Under the pieces are notes generated by a model. It was not told the DNA's origin, did no database searches, and worked only from the letters and a program-made list of their open reading frames with translations. Position numbers and translations under genes: made by a program. This document shows positions 35,198 through 44,304 of a stretch of DNA of 64,000 bases, piece by piece. The stretch covers positions 186,001 through 250,000 of the forward strand of contig NZ_VTUZ01000006.1 in the NCBI RefSeq assembly GCF_008369935.1. Reading direction: 5' to 3'. The DNA is from Paraburkholderia panacisoli. Its GTDB lineage: Bacteria; Pseudomonadota; Gammaproteobacteria; Burkholderiales; Burkholderiaceae. Each line of letters starts with the position of its first letter. Within the stretch, counting starts at the first letter, position 1.

Positions 35198-35977
35198 ATG
35201 AGTTACTGGATGCGGCGCGTGCGCGTCGCGCTGCCCTGGCTGGTGGTCGGGGTGTTGTCCTCCGCGGTGGTGATGCTCGCGATGGCGCCGGCCGCCTGGC
35301 TCACGCCGCAGTTCGCGCGGCAAACGGGCGGTCACGTCAATCTCGTCGATCCGGCCGGCTCGCTCTGGCACGGCTCGGCCACGCTGATGCTGGCGGCCGG
35401 CTCCGACATGAGCGCGGCGACGCTGCTGCCCGGGCGGATCGAATGGCGCACGGGATTCTGGCCGCTCTTCACCGGCCGCGTGCGCATGATCATGCGGCAC
35501 AGCGAGGCGATGCCCGATCCGATCACGGTCGACGCCACCCCGCGCAGCGCGACCGTCACGCCAGGCACGCTCGCGGTGCCGGCTTCGCTGCTGAGCGGGC
35601 TGGGCGCGCCGTTCAATACGCTCGATCTGCAGGGCAATGTGCAATTGTCCTGGTCGGACTGGCGCAGCTTCAACCGGGAGGCGTTCGGGCAATTGACCGT
35701 GACGCTGAACGATGTCAGTTCGCGGGTCTCGCTGGTGAAGCCGCTCGGCTCGTATCGGGTGACGTTCCAGGCGCAGGGCTCGTCGTCCACGCTCGATCTG
35801 ACGACGCTCAAGGGTCCGCTGCTGCTGAACGGCAGCGGCACCATGTCGAGCGCTTCAACGTCGTTTCATGGCACCGCGAGTGCGACGCCCGAGGCGAGTG
35901 ACAACCTCGCGGGACTGTTGAATCTGTTGGGCCGGCCGAGCGGGCCGGGCACGGTGACGCTGAACTTCGCGCATTGA
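35198..35977 (+). CDS. gspN: type II secretion system protein GspN
   Basis: The 259-residue protein has one N-terminal membrane helix (VRVALPWLVVGVLSSAVVM) and a periplasmic beta-rich domain of the T2SSN family (GGHVNLVDPAGSLWHGSA near residue 50, FNTLDLQGNVQLSWSDW in the middle). GspN is present in only some type II systems; its role is poorly defined. It ends the gsp operon and is followed by a strong bidirectional hairpin. Confidence 0.88.
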   Translation: MSYWMRRVRVALPWLVVGVLSSAVVMLAMAPAAWLTPQFARQTGGHVNLVDPAGSLWHGSATLMLAAGSDMSAATLLPGRIEWRTGFWPLFTGRVRMIMRHSEAMPDPITVDATPRSATVTPGTLAVPASLLSGLGAPFNTLDLQGNVQLSWSDWRSFNREAFGQLTVTLNDVSSRVSLVKPLGSYRVTFQAQGSSSTLDLTTLKGPLLLNGSGTMSSASTSFHGTASATPEASDNLAGLLNLLGRPSGPGTVTLNFAH

Positions 35978-36008
35978 TGACGCGGTTCCGGATACGTTGA
36001 CACGATAA

Positions 36009-36047
36009 AAAAGAGGCATGGCCGCATTTCGCGGCCATGCCTCTTTT
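36009..36047. terminator. bidirectional terminator between gspN and the efflux factor gene
   Basis: A perfect 17-bp stem (36009-36025 with 36031-36047) with a 5-nt loop has A-runs on the left and T-runs on the right, so it can terminate transcription from both convergent genes. Confidence 0.92.
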
Positions 36048-36077
36048 GCTTCACGCCAACGAGCCGTGGCGTGCCGC

Positions 36078-37652
36078 TTACTTGCTCTGAACCTGCTGTT
36101 GCGGCGCGGCGCCGCTTTGCGCGACCGGCGGCACCGCTGACGCGGCCGGCAACGGCGCGGGCGCGGCGACATCGCCTGTTTCGCGATTCATCTGCGACGC
36201 GTCCCAGCCGCCGCCGAGTGCCTTCACGAGACCCACCGACGACACCATCCGCTGTCCCGCGATGCTCTCGAGCTTCTGCTCGGCGATGAACGCCGTGGTC
36301 TGCGCGGTCAGCACGTTGACGAAACCGACCGTGCCCGCCTTGTACTCGTTCGTGACGATGGCGAGCGCCTGACGGGCCGAATCGACCGCTTGCCGCTGCA
36401 CGACGATTTCTTTTTCGAGAATGCGCAGTGACGCGAGGTTGTCCTCGACGTCCTGGAACGCGGCCAGCACTGTCAGGCGATAGGTGGCGACATCCGCGTC
36501 GTAGGTGGCGCGGGCAGCGTCGGTCTGCGCCTTGCGCAGACCAGCGTCGAACAGCGTGGCCGCGAGTTGCGGGCCGACCGTCCAGAAGCGCGACGGCGCG
36601 GTCAGCAGTTGCGAGAACACCGAATTTTCGAAGCCGCCGGTGGCCGACAGCGTCAGCGACGGGAAGAACGCGGCGATCGCCACGCCGATCTGCTCGTTCG
36701 CCGCGGCAGCCTTGCGTTCCGCCGACGCGATATCCGGACGCCGTTCGAGCAGCGCGGACGGCATCTGCGCGGGCACGGCAGGCGGCGTGGCGGTGAGCGG
36801 CATCGGTGGGAGCGAAAAGACGGAGGCCGGCACGCCGACCAGCACCGCGATCGCGTGCTCGTCCAGGGCGCGCTGAATGCCGTTATCGATCGCGGCCGCC
36901 TGCGCCGATTGCAACTGCGTTTGCGCCTGAATCACGTCCGAGCGCGCGGCGACACCCGCCGCATACTGGTTTTGCGTGAGTTGCAGAGAGCGCTGATAAG
37001 CCTCGACGGTTTCGTCGAGCAACTTCTGGGTGGAGTCGAGCGCGCGCAGCGCGAAATAGGTTTGCGCCAGCGTGGCCTGGGCGGATAGCCGCGCGTTCGC
37101 GAGATCGGCGGCCGCGCCCTGCTGGCCGGCTTTCTGCGCGTTGACCGTGCGGGTCACCGAACCCCACAGGTCGGGCTCCCAGCTTGCATCGAGCTGCACG
37201 TTAAAGCTGTTGCCGATGCCGGAGCGGCTGGTTGCGGTAGTCGAGTTGCCGCCCGAGGCCGTGCCGTTGCCGGAGCGCGTCGCGCCCGCCGATGCGCCGA
37301 TGGTCGGGAAATACGCCGCACGCGCTTCGCCGACCAGCGCGCGCGCCTGCCGGTATGTGGCGGCGAACTGGGCGATGGTCTGATTGGCGGCGTTCAGCTT
37401 GTCTTCGAGCGCGTTGAGCTGCGGGTCTTCGTAAATGGTCCACCAGTCGCCGCGATCGTGCTGATCGGCCGGTTCGGCGACTTTCCAGCCGGGGGCGGCT
37501 TCCTTGAATGACGTGGGGATCTCGGTGGCGGGCCGCTTGTAGTCAGGGCCTACGACGCAACCGGCCAGCAGCGCGGCGAAGGCCGCCGTTACCGCGATGG
37601 TCAGGACGCGCGGCGCAAGCGGCCGCGCGCGCGCGATTCGATCAGACTGCAT
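36078..37652 (-). CDS. outer-membrane efflux lipoprotein, NodT/OprM family
   Basis: A 524-residue TolC-like outer-membrane channel of a tripartite exporter. A lipoprotein signal ends in LLAGC, and the mature protein begins CVVGPDYKRP, as in NodT/OprM proteins. The repeated coiled-coil halves include DASWEPDLWGSVTRTV and LLERRPDIASAERKAAAANEQIGVA (quoted in parts). The C-terminus has an Ala/Pro/Gln-rich tail. No RND pump or HlyD adaptor gene is adjacent; the nearest exporter is the DHA2 transporter at 39.1 kb on the opposite strand. Confidence 0.92.
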   Translation of the reverse strand: MQSDRIARARPLAPRVLTIAVTAAFAALLAGCVVGPDYKRPATEIPTSFKEAAPGWKVAEPADQHDRGDWWTIYEDPQLNALEDKLNAANQTIAQFAATYRQARALVGEARAAYFPTIGASAGATRSGNGTASGGNSTTATSRSGIGNSFNVQLDASWEPDLWGSVTRTVNAQKAGQQGAAADLANARLSAQATLAQTYFALRALDSTQKLLDETVEAYQRSLQLTQNQYAAGVAARSDVIQAQTQLQSAQAAAIDNGIQRALDEHAIAVLVGVPASVFSLPPMPLTATPPAVPAQMPSALLERRPDIASAERKAAAANEQIGVAIAAFFPSLTLSATGGFENSVFSQLLTAPSRFWTVGPQLAATLFDAGLRKAQTDAARATYDADVATYRLTVLAAFQDVEDNLASLRILEKEIVVQRQAVDSARQALAIVTNEYKAGTVGFVNVLTAQTTAFIAEQKLESIAGQRMVSSVGLVKALGGGWDASQMNRETGDVAAPAPLPAASAVPPVAQSGAAPQQQVQSK

Positions 37653-37858
37653 GCAATGAATTCCTTCTGGGCGCCACGTCGCGGCTGATGGCGTCAGCGT
37701 CGGCCGGGCGAGATCTTGGTCTGCCGGAATGTTAGCGTATGAGCCCGCTTGGACGCGGGAAACTGAAAGGGTAATGCGGGGATGCGCGCAGGTGTGTTAC
37801 TGAGGGTGTCGCGATGGTTACGCGCTGTTACGGGCCGGTGCGCCGAAGCGGGAAACCG

Positions 37859-38218
37859 TTAAGCCCGTGATTCCGTCGACGTGGTTTTGCGGGCGAGCTT
37901 TCCGGCCGCCGCCCGGCACGCAGCGTCGCCGCGCGCCTGGCACGCGTTTGCGGGAGTCGCGGCACTGATGGCTGCTGACGTGACGCTGTCGATCAGGATG
38001 GGCGCGGCAGGCCGTTCGTCGCCCGCCGCCTTGCTGCCCTTGTCCCGCCGATGCTCAACCCACGCCAGAATCGCGACGCCCACCGATCCACCAGGCAGCA
38101 CGAACAGCCCGGCGAACAAAGCCAGTTTCCACCAGCGGTGACGGCCCTGAAAGCTATTCAACGCGGAATCGGTCAAGGAGCGGCTCAGGCCGCCAAGCGT
38201 GTTTTTGAGGTACAGCAT
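37859..38218 (-). CDS. hypothetical protein with one membrane helix
   Basis: A 119-residue protein with a predicted membrane helix at about residues 31-52 (LALFAGLFVLPGGSVGVAI) preceded by basic residues and followed by a charged, Ala-rich C-terminal part containing two Cys (residues 93 and 100). I do not recognise a family. It lies between the efflux factor gene and the MarR regulator, divergent from the latter. Codon usage looks coding, but it could be a chance frame in GC-rich DNA. Confidence 0.5.
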   Translation of the reverse strand: MLYLKNTLGGLSRSLTDSALNSFQGRHRWWKLALFAGLFVLPGGSVGVAILAWVEHRRDKGSKAAGDERPAAPILIDSVTSAAISAATPANACQARGDAACRAAAGKLARKTTSTESRA

Positions 38219-38322
38219 CGGGGAATCCTTGGTCGCACGGCGCGGTTGCGGCGTGCGGGCAATCGGTCAGAACATGGTCTCGGGTGGCGCGGGTCGCGCG
38301 TAACTCGTTGCCTGAAATAATA

Positions 38323-38351
38323 TTGACTATGCAATTAAATTTCAAGATACT
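38323..38351 (+). promoter_or_regulatory. promoter of the marR-DHA2 exporter unit with candidate MarR site
   Basis: TTGACT (38323-38328) and GATACT (38346-38351) are separated by exactly 17 bp. The spacer starts within ATTGACTATGCAAT, a partial palindrome (ATTG...CAAT) overlapping the -35, where a MarR repressor would block transcription. Confidence 0.6.
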
Positions 38352-38462
38352 TTGGCCGGCTAGCAACGGCGGTGTTGTTTTTCCGCCCTTCGCATCACGC
38401 GATTTGACTTCACTGCTTAGGCAGCTAAACTGCGGTCTGCCTGCCGATGTCCTGGAAACACA

Positions 38463-39005
38463 ATGACTGATGGTCCCTATCGGGCGGACGAGACTCAACT
38501 CATGTCGAGTCTCGGCTACTACCTGACGAAAGCGCGGAACGTGCTGGTCGAGCGGACGGACCGCGCGGTCAAACCGCTCGGGCTGACCGCGCAACAGATC
38601 GGCGTGATCCTGATGCTGTCGTCGCGGCGCGCCAGCACGCCGTTCGAACTGTCGCGCGCGATGTCGTACGACAGCGGCTCGATGACGCGCCTGCTCGATC
38701 GCCTTGAAAAGAAAGGCTTTGTGGTGCGCACGCGCAGCGATGCCGATCGCCGGATGGTGAAACTCGAGTTGACGCCGCAAGGCCACGAAGCCGCGCGGCA
38801 ATTGCCCGGTCTGGGTGCGGCGGTGCTGAACGAGCAACTGCGCGGCTTCTCCGCCGAAGACCATGCAACGCTGATTGAACTGCTCGGCCGCTTCATCGCG
38901 AACGGCTTGGGCGATGGAGCCGGTGCGGCCTGCGAATGCGGGCCACCAGCGGAATCCGCGCAAGAGTCATCCGAAGAATCGCCGCAAAAACTGGGCGACG
39001 AGTAA
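38463..39005 (+). CDS. MarR-family transcriptional regulator
   Basis: A 180-residue winged-helix repressor with GLTAQQIGVILMLSSRRA, then the recognition helix MSYDSGSMTRLLDRLEKKGF and the wing RTRSDADRRMVKLELT. A Glu/Ser-rich tail of about 30 residues follows the MarR core. It is immediately upstream of a DHA2-family exporter, an EmrR-like arrangement in which the regulator represses the pump until a substrate binds (inference). The promoter is visible at 38323-38351. Confidence 0.9.
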   Translation: MTDGPYRADETQLMSSLGYYLTKARNVLVERTDRAVKPLGLTAQQIGVILMLSSRRASTPFELSRAMSYDSGSMTRLLDRLEKKGFVVRTRSDADRRMVKLELTPQGHEAARQLPGLGAAVLNEQLRGFSAEDHATLIELLGRFIANGLGDGAGAACECGPPAESAQESSEESPQKLGDE

Positions 39006-39142
39006 TCCAACGGCGCGATTCAAAAGCGCCATTGTCTAAAAATGTCTGTCTGGGCAGAGGGTGTTCCGGCATATAAGCACGCGCCACGCACGGCGCGATA
39101 AAGCTGCCGTGACAAGCTTTCCCCGGCTGAGGAGAAGAACAC

Positions 39143-40705
39143 ATGGACGCCACGGCTTCCGCCGCTGCCCTGCCCGCTGCCGAGCCCGCTCCGCTCAAAG
39201 GCGGTGCGCTGGCCTTGCTCACCGTCGGACTCGCGCTCGGCACTTTCATGGAAGTCCTCGACACCTCGATTGCGAACGTCGCGGTGCCGACCATTTCCGG
39301 CAGTCTCGGCGTCGCGACCAGCCAGGGCACCTGGGTCATCTCGTCGTATTCGGTGGCTTCGGCGATCGCCGTGCCGCTGACGGGCTGGCTTGCGCGACGC
39401 GTCGGCGAGGTGCGGCTTTTCACGTTGTCTGTGCTGCTCTTCACGCTTGCATCGGCGCTGTGCGGCTTCGCGCACAACTTCGAGTCGCTGATCGCGTTCC
39501 GGCTCGTGCAGGGGCTCGTATCCGGACCCATGGTGCCGCTCTCGCAGACCATCCTGATGCGCTCGTATCCGATTGAGAAGCGCGGGCTCGCGCTGGGCCT
39601 CTGGGCGATGACCGTGATTTGCGCGCCGATTTTCGGGCCCGTGATGGGCGGCTACATCACCGATAACTTCACGTGGCCGTGGATCTTCTACATCAACGTG
39701 CCGATCGGGCTGTTCTCGGCGGTGTGCGCGTTCCTGCTGCTGCGCGGCCGCGAGACCAAGACCACCCGGCAGCGTATCGACGCCGTCGGCCTCGCGCTGC
39801 TCGTGATCGGCGTGTCGTGTCTGCAGATGATGCTCGACCTCGGCAAGGACCGCGACTGGTTCAACTCGACGTTCATCGTGTCGCTGGCGGTGATCGCGGT
39901 GGTGTCGATCGCGTTCCTGCTGGTGTGGGAGATGACAGAGAAGGAACCGGTCGTCGATCTTTCGCTGTTCAAGGACCGCAACTTCGCGCTCGGCGTGCTG
40001 ATCATTTCGTTCGGCTTCATGGCCTTCTTCGGGTCGGTGGTGATCTTCCCGTTGTGGCTGCAAACCGTGATGGGCTACACCGCCGGACTCGCCGGCCTGG
40101 CCACCGCGCCGGTCGGGCTGCTCGCGCTGTTCTTGTCCCCGATGATAGGCAAGAACATGCACCGGCTGAACCTGCGCATGGTGGCGAGTTTCGCGTTCAT
40201 CGTGTTCGCGTTCGTGTCGTTCTGGAACTCGACGTTTACGCTCGACGTGCCGTTCAATCACGTGATCTGGCCGCGCCTCGTGCAAGGGATCGGCGTGGCC
40301 TGCTTCTTCGTGCCGATGACGACCATCACGCTGTCCAGCGTGCCGGACGAGCGGCTCGCCAGCGCGTCCGGCTTGTCCAACTTCTTCCGTACTTTGTCGG
40401 GGGCGATCGGCACGGCGATCAGCACGACGTTCTGGGAGAACGACACGATCTACCATCACGCGATGCTGGCCGATTCGGTGAATGTGTATTCGGCGAACAC
40501 GAATGCCTATACCAATGCGCTGTCGGGCATCGGGCTTTCCGGCGACGGCGCTACCGCGCAGTTGAACCAGGTGGTGACCGCTCAAGCTTACATGATGGCC
40601 ACCAACGACTTCTTCCGCATTTCCTGCGCGGCGTTTCTCGTGCTTGCGGTCCTGGTCTGGATCACCAAGCCGCGCAAGGGTGCGGGGCCTTCGTTAGGGC
40701 ATTGA
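39143..40705 (+). CDS. emrB: DHA2-family multidrug MFS transporter (EmrB-like)
   Basis: The 520-residue inner-membrane transporter has 14 predicted helices. Visible DHA2 features are MEVLDTSIANVAVPTISGSL in the first helix (motif D1), GWLARRVGEVRLF in the 2-3 loop (motif A) and a motif C region around LWAMTVICAPIFGPVMGGYI. GAGGAGAAGAACAC precedes the ATG, a strong ribosome site. EmrB works with the periplasmic adaptor EmrA and an outer-membrane channel; no EmrA gene is present here, though a NodT-type channel gene lies 1.5 kb away on the other strand. Confidence 0.9.
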   Translation: MDATASAAALPAAEPAPLKGGALALLTVGLALGTFMEVLDTSIANVAVPTISGSLGVATSQGTWVISSYSVASAIAVPLTGWLARRVGEVRLFTLSVLLFTLASALCGFAHNFESLIAFRLVQGLVSGPMVPLSQTILMRSYPIEKRGLALGLWAMTVICAPIFGPVMGGYITDNFTWPWIFYINVPIGLFSAVCAFLLLRGRETKTTRQRIDAVGLALLVIGVSCLQMMLDLGKDRDWFNSTFIVSLAVIAVVSIAFLLVWEMTEKEPVVDLSLFKDRNFALGVLIISFGFMAFFGSVVIFPLWLQTVMGYTAGLAGLATAPVGLLALFLSPMIGKNMHRLNLRMVASFAFIVFAFVSFWNSTFTLDVPFNHVIWPRLVQGIGVACFFVPMTTITLSSVPDERLASASGLSNFFRTLSGAIGTAISTTFWENDTIYHHAMLADSVNVYSANTNAYTNALSGIGLSGDGATAQLNQVVTAQAYMMATNDFFRISCAAFLVLAVLVWITKPRKGAGPSLGH

Positions 40706-40730
40706 GGTCTTATCTCGATGCTTCGAGAAG

Positions 40731-40771
40731 AGACGCGCCGGCGTAATGCGTTTGCATCGCCGCACGCGTCT
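40731..40771. terminator. long hairpin between convergent exporter and lipoprotein genes
   Basis: Three nested stems pair AGACGCG (40731-40737) with CGCGTCT (40765-40771), CGGCG with CGCCG, and ATGC with GCAT. It fills the 76-bp gap between two convergent stop codons; only a weak U-rich tail follows. Confidence 0.55.
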
Positions 40772-40781
40772 GAGCTTTGTA

Positions 40782-41291
40782 CTACTGCGTTATTGCTTCG
40801 CCATTCGTGGCCGGGATGGATTGTCCTTGCGTAGCATCGGGATGCATTGCCGTGGGCGGCGGCTGAGAGGGTTTCACACCACTTTGCGTTGCGCTCGCCG
40901 CCTTGCCGCGCACGTATTGCTTGAAGTCGGCGCCCGCTTCCCAAGGATTCGGTTTGCAGCCCAGCGCACCGTCGCAATGCGCGGCAAAGCCGATGGTTGC
41001 CGTGCCGTCAGGGTTCACGGTGCGCGTGATCTGATACGCCAGCGCGCGCTTGCCGCCATCCGGGCCGGCGGTCTGAATCAGCGAGTCGGTCGCGGCTTCG
41101 ATCTTGTAGGTGGAATGGCTTGCCACCCACGTTTGAGCACGTTGCCACCAGACATCGCATTCCGCTTTGTTCGAACACGTCAACGGTTTTGTCGCGATCT
41201 GCATGACGTCCGGATCGACCTGCCCTTGCGTCGAACACCCCGCCGCCACGAAACCCAAACACAGCGCGGCCAACAGACCTTTGCTTATCAC
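40782..41291 (-). CDS. putative lipoprotein of unknown function
   Basis: The 169-residue precursor has a lipoprotein signal (LLAALCLGFVAAGC, lipobox AAGC) with Cys19 as lipidated residue. The mature part has a Cys pair near CSNKAECDVWW and another near AAHCDGALGC, suggesting disulfides, and a Pro/Ser/Thr-rich tail. I do not recognise the family. It is convergent with the exporter gene and is followed upstream by the gshA terminator. Confidence 0.7.
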   Translation of the reverse strand: MISKGLLAALCLGFVAAGCSTQGQVDPDVMQIATKPLTCSNKAECDVWWQRAQTWVASHSTYKIEAATDSLIQTAGPDGGKRALAYQITRTVNPDGTATIGFAAHCDGALGCKPNPWEAGADFKQYVRGKAASATQSGVKPSQPPPTAMHPDATQGQSIPATNGEAITQ

Positions 41292-41454
41292 GTTGATACC
41301 TCCTTTGCAGGGAGCGTGTCATGTCAGTTTGGACCGCGGCGCTGATGTGGTGTTTCATCTGCATCAAAGAATCGTCGGAACGCGCGGAGAATTTGCCGAT
41401 CCTGTTCGCAGTGGCACAGCGCGCGACGTAGACGTTACCTGTGAACAAGAAAAA

Positions 41455-41473
41455 AGCGGCCATGAAGGCCGCT
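41455..41473 (-). terminator. Rho-independent terminator after gshA
   Basis: AGCGGCC (41455-41461) pairs with GGCCGCT (41467-41473) across ATGAA. On the minus strand the stem is followed by a U-run (plus-strand A-tract 41449-41455), 28 bp after the gshA stop. Confidence 0.8.
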
Positions 41474-41500
41474 CTTTCGTCACATCGGCGCGCTCGCCGT

Positions 41501-43117
41501 TCAGACGCTGAAGCGATTCAACGTGTACGCGCGATAAGCCGCGACAAACGCGTCGAACGAACCGACTTCCTCGCGTTCGAGTTTGGACTGCTCGGCGAGC
41601 GACTGCGTGGCGAGTTCGGTGAACGCCTGAGCCTGCGCGGCGTCGAGCGGACGCGAACGGAAATACGCGGCGTGCGCCTCGCTTTGCTCGAGACCAAACG
41701 CGAGGAAGCTCTGTTGCTTCTCGCGCATGGTCTGCAGCACACGCGCCGACGGCGTCAGCGACACGTCCGCGAGCTTCGCGCGTTGAACTGCAACGGCGCG
41801 CGCGTGTTCATCACCGCCCCGCAACGCGTCGAGCGCGGCAGCCGCTGCGTCGATCTTGCTCATCAGTTCGCCGGCCCAATCCATCATCGCAACCGGGCTG
41901 CCGTCGCGCGTCAGTTCGAGGCCGGGCTTGCGACCTTCCATCGTGACGCGACCGAAGTTCCGATTGGCCTCGGCGTACGCGTCAGGCGGCAACGGTGCGC
42001 TGTCGTCGAGTGCGCAGACCAGCAGGTATGCATCGAGAAAACGCGAGGTTTCCAGCGAAATGCCGCTCGGCTCGAACGGATCGATGTCCATGCAGCGCAC
42101 TTCGACGTATTGCACGCCGCGCGCGGCGAGCGCATGCAGCGGACGCTCACCCGGATGCGTGACGCGCTTCGGACGAATCGTCGAGTAAAACTCGTTTTCG
42201 ATTTGCAGCACGTTGGTGTTGATCTGTACCCACTCGCCGTCGCGTTGCGTGCCGATCTGCTCGTAGGCCGGATACGGCTGGCTCACGGCTTTTGCGAGTG
42301 CGTCGAGGTAGCCCGGCAGCGTGTCGTAGTCGGCATGCAGCGCGGCTTGCGCGGTGGTGTTCGAATAGCCGAGATCGCTCATGCGCAGGCTGGTCGCATA
42401 CGGACGGTACAGCGTGTCGGCGTCGAATGTTTCGAGCGTGTGTTTGCGATCGCGGAGAAAACGGCGATCCAGCGCCGGCGACGCGCCGAATAGATACATC
42501 AGCAGCCAGTTGGTGCGGCGGAAATTGCGAATCAGCGCCAGGTAGCGGTCGGACTGAAAATCGACGGCGTTCGCGGTGGACTGCTGATCGGCATGCAGGA
42601 GCCGCCACACTTCTTCGTTCAGCGAATAGTTGTAGTGGATGCCCGCGATGCACTGCATCGTGCGGCCGTAACGCAGCGCGAGGCCGATGCGGTACACGTA
42701 CTTCAGCTTGCCGATGTTCGAACTGCCGTAATGCGCGATCGGAATGCCGTCGTCGGTGTCGGGCAGCAGGCCGGGCATGGAGTTGTTCCACAGGATCTCG
42801 TCGCCGAGTTCCGCGTAGACAAAACGATGCAGCGTGTCGAGTTTCTCGAGCGTGTCCGCGACATCATGCTCGGCCGGCGTGATCAGTTCGAGCAGCGCTT
42901 CGGAATAGTCGGTGGTGAGCGACGGATGCGTGAGCGCAGAACCGAGCGCGCGCGGATGCGGCGTCAAGGCGAGCTTGCCGTCGTGCGTGACGCGCAGGCT
43001 CTCCCTTTCGATGCCGCGCAGGCCGCGCGTCAGCGCGTCGCGCTGCGGGCCTGAGGTCAGCACGGACAGGCGGTGCAGAAACGCGTCGGTCGTGCGCAGG
43101 GGTGTCGTGTTTGGCAT
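41501..43117 (-). CDS. gshA: glutamate-cysteine ligase
   Basis: GshA makes gamma-glutamylcysteine, the first step of glutathione synthesis, with ATP. The 538-residue protein is of the gammaproteobacterial type (GshA, PF04262-like) with GIERESLRV at the N-terminus, the metal/substrate region [41 protein letters not shown] and [14 protein letters not shown]. The length is normal. It has its own terminator. A YbdK-type paralogue lies at 15.3-16.4 kb. Confidence 0.93.
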   Translation of the reverse strand: MPNTTPLRTTDAFLHRLSVLTSGPQRDALTRGLRGIERESLRVTHDGKLALTPHPRALGSALTHPSLTTDYSEALLELITPAEHDVADTLEKLDTLHRFVYAELGDEILWNNSMPGLLPDTDDGIPIAHYGSSNIGKLKYVYRIGLALRYGRTMQCIAGIHYNYSLNEEVWRLLHADQQSTANAVDFQSDRYLALIRNFRRTNWLLMYLFGASPALDRRFLRDRKHTLETFDADTLYRPYATSLRMSDLGYSNTTAQAALHADYDTLPGYLDALAKAVSQPYPAYEQIGTQRDGEWVQINTNVLQIENEFYSTIRPKRVTHPGERPLHALAARGVQYVEVRCMDIDPFEPSGISLETSRFLDAYLLVCALDDSAPLPPDAYAEANRNFGRVTMEGRKPGLELTRDGSPVAMMDWAGELMSKIDAAAAALDALRGGDEHARAVAVQRAKLADVSLTPSARVLQTMREKQQSFLAFGLEQSEAHAAYFRSRPLDAAQAQAFTELATQSLAEQSKLEREEVGSFDAFVAAYRAYTLNRFSV

Positions 43118-43383
43118 TGAGGCGGAGTCGTGCGTTGTCGGCCGCCATGTGCCGCTTCACTGCTCGTGGCAGCACTGCGCGGTGGACGACGTTCGGCGGA
43201 ATTTTCAGTAGCGGGCACTTTAACATTTCGCCACAACGGCTGCTTGAGGCCGCTTCGGCGGGCTATCCGAGCCGCCCGTCCCGCCTGTTTGCCGATGAAT
43301 CCGCGTGCTGCCCGGATCATCGCCGCTCGTCCGGTACACGGTTCGCGCACTTTGCGATGGTGGTTGCCGGGTTACGCTCGACT

Positions 43384-44304
43384 TCAGCCGCCGCGCGCGG
43401 CGCCTGCGCGGTCCGCCACCTCGTTCCACAGATGCATGGCCGCATACGCGCGCCACGGCCGCCATGTGTCGGTGCGCGCGCGTTGCTGGGTGGGCCGGGT
43501 GAGCGACGGGTCGCGCGCGCAGATCGACTGCATCAGCACGAGGTCCCAGGCGGGCCACGCATCGGCGTCGCGCCACGCGCGCATTGCGACATACTCGACG
43601 GTCCACGGGCCGATGCCGGGCAGCGCTAGCAACAGGGCGCGCAGGCTGGTTGCGTCGACGACATTGCTGTCGAGCGGCACGTCGCCGCTAGCCACCGCAT
43701 GCGCGAAGCCTTGCAGCGCCGCTACGCGTTTGCCCGGCATGCCGATCTGCGCGAGATCGACCGCGGCCAACGCGGCGGGGGTCGGAAAGCGCCAAGCGGT
43801 GTTCTCGTGCCGATGCCCGTCGATGCGCTCGCCGGCGCGCTGCACCAGCCGTCCGATGATGGTGGTCGCGGCCTTCACGCTGACCTGCTGGCCGACGATC
43901 GCGCGCACCACCAGTTCGAAGCCCGACCACGCACCCGGCACACGCAGACCGGGGACGGCCTCGACGAGCGGCGCGAGCCACGGGTCCGCGGCGAGTTCGG
44001 CGCCGATCTTCTTCGGATCGGCATGCAGGTCGAACATTTTCGCGATCGGCACGGCGAGCGCGTCGGCGTGACGGCTCACCGGCCCCTCGATGCTCGCGAC
44101 AATGCAGCGTTTGCGCGGATGCAGGCGCACGCTCAGCGTGCCGCTGTCGCCGGCCCAGTCGATCGCGCGGCGATAGGCGCCGTCTTCCACCGCTTCGACG
44201 CCGGGGGTCGCGCGTCCGCTGAAAAAGCGCAGCAGGCGCGGCCAGTCGAAGGGTGGTTTGAACGGCAGTTCGAGGGTTGCGACGTCGTCTTCAAGCGTGC
44301 TCAC
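43384..44304 (-). CDS. alkA: DNA-3-methyladenine glycosylase II
   Basis: A 306-residue helix-hairpin-helix-GPD glycosylase that excises alkylated purines. The N-terminal AlkA-type beta domain (residues about 1-100) precedes IVGQQVSVKAATTI, the hairpin LPGIGPWTVEYVAMRA and the catalytic Asp in AWPAWDLVL. It overlaps the ada stop by 4 bp (ATGA-type), so it is co-translated as part of an adaptive-response operon controlled by Ada (known for E. coli; inferred here). Confidence 0.93.
   Translation of the reverse strand: MSTLEDDVATLELPFKPPFDWPRLLRFFSGRATPGVEAVEDGAYRRAIDWAGDSGTLSVRLHPRKRCIVASIEGPVSRHADALAVPIAKMFDLHADPKKIGAELAADPWLAPLVEAVPGLRVPGAWSGFELVVRAIVGQQVSVKAATTIIGRLVQRAGERIDGHRHENTAWRFPTPAALAAVDLAQIGMPGKRVAALQGFAHAVASGDVPLDSNVVDATSLRALLLALPGIGPWTVEYVAMRAWRDADAWPAWDLVLMQSICARDPSLTRPTQQRARTDTWRPWRAYAAMHLWNEVADRAGAARGG

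Noticed and set aside
39020..40585. A 521-codon minus-strand open frame opposite the DHA2 exporter
   Set aside because: Arg/His-rich shadow frame; the plus-strand frame encodes 14 convincing membrane helices.
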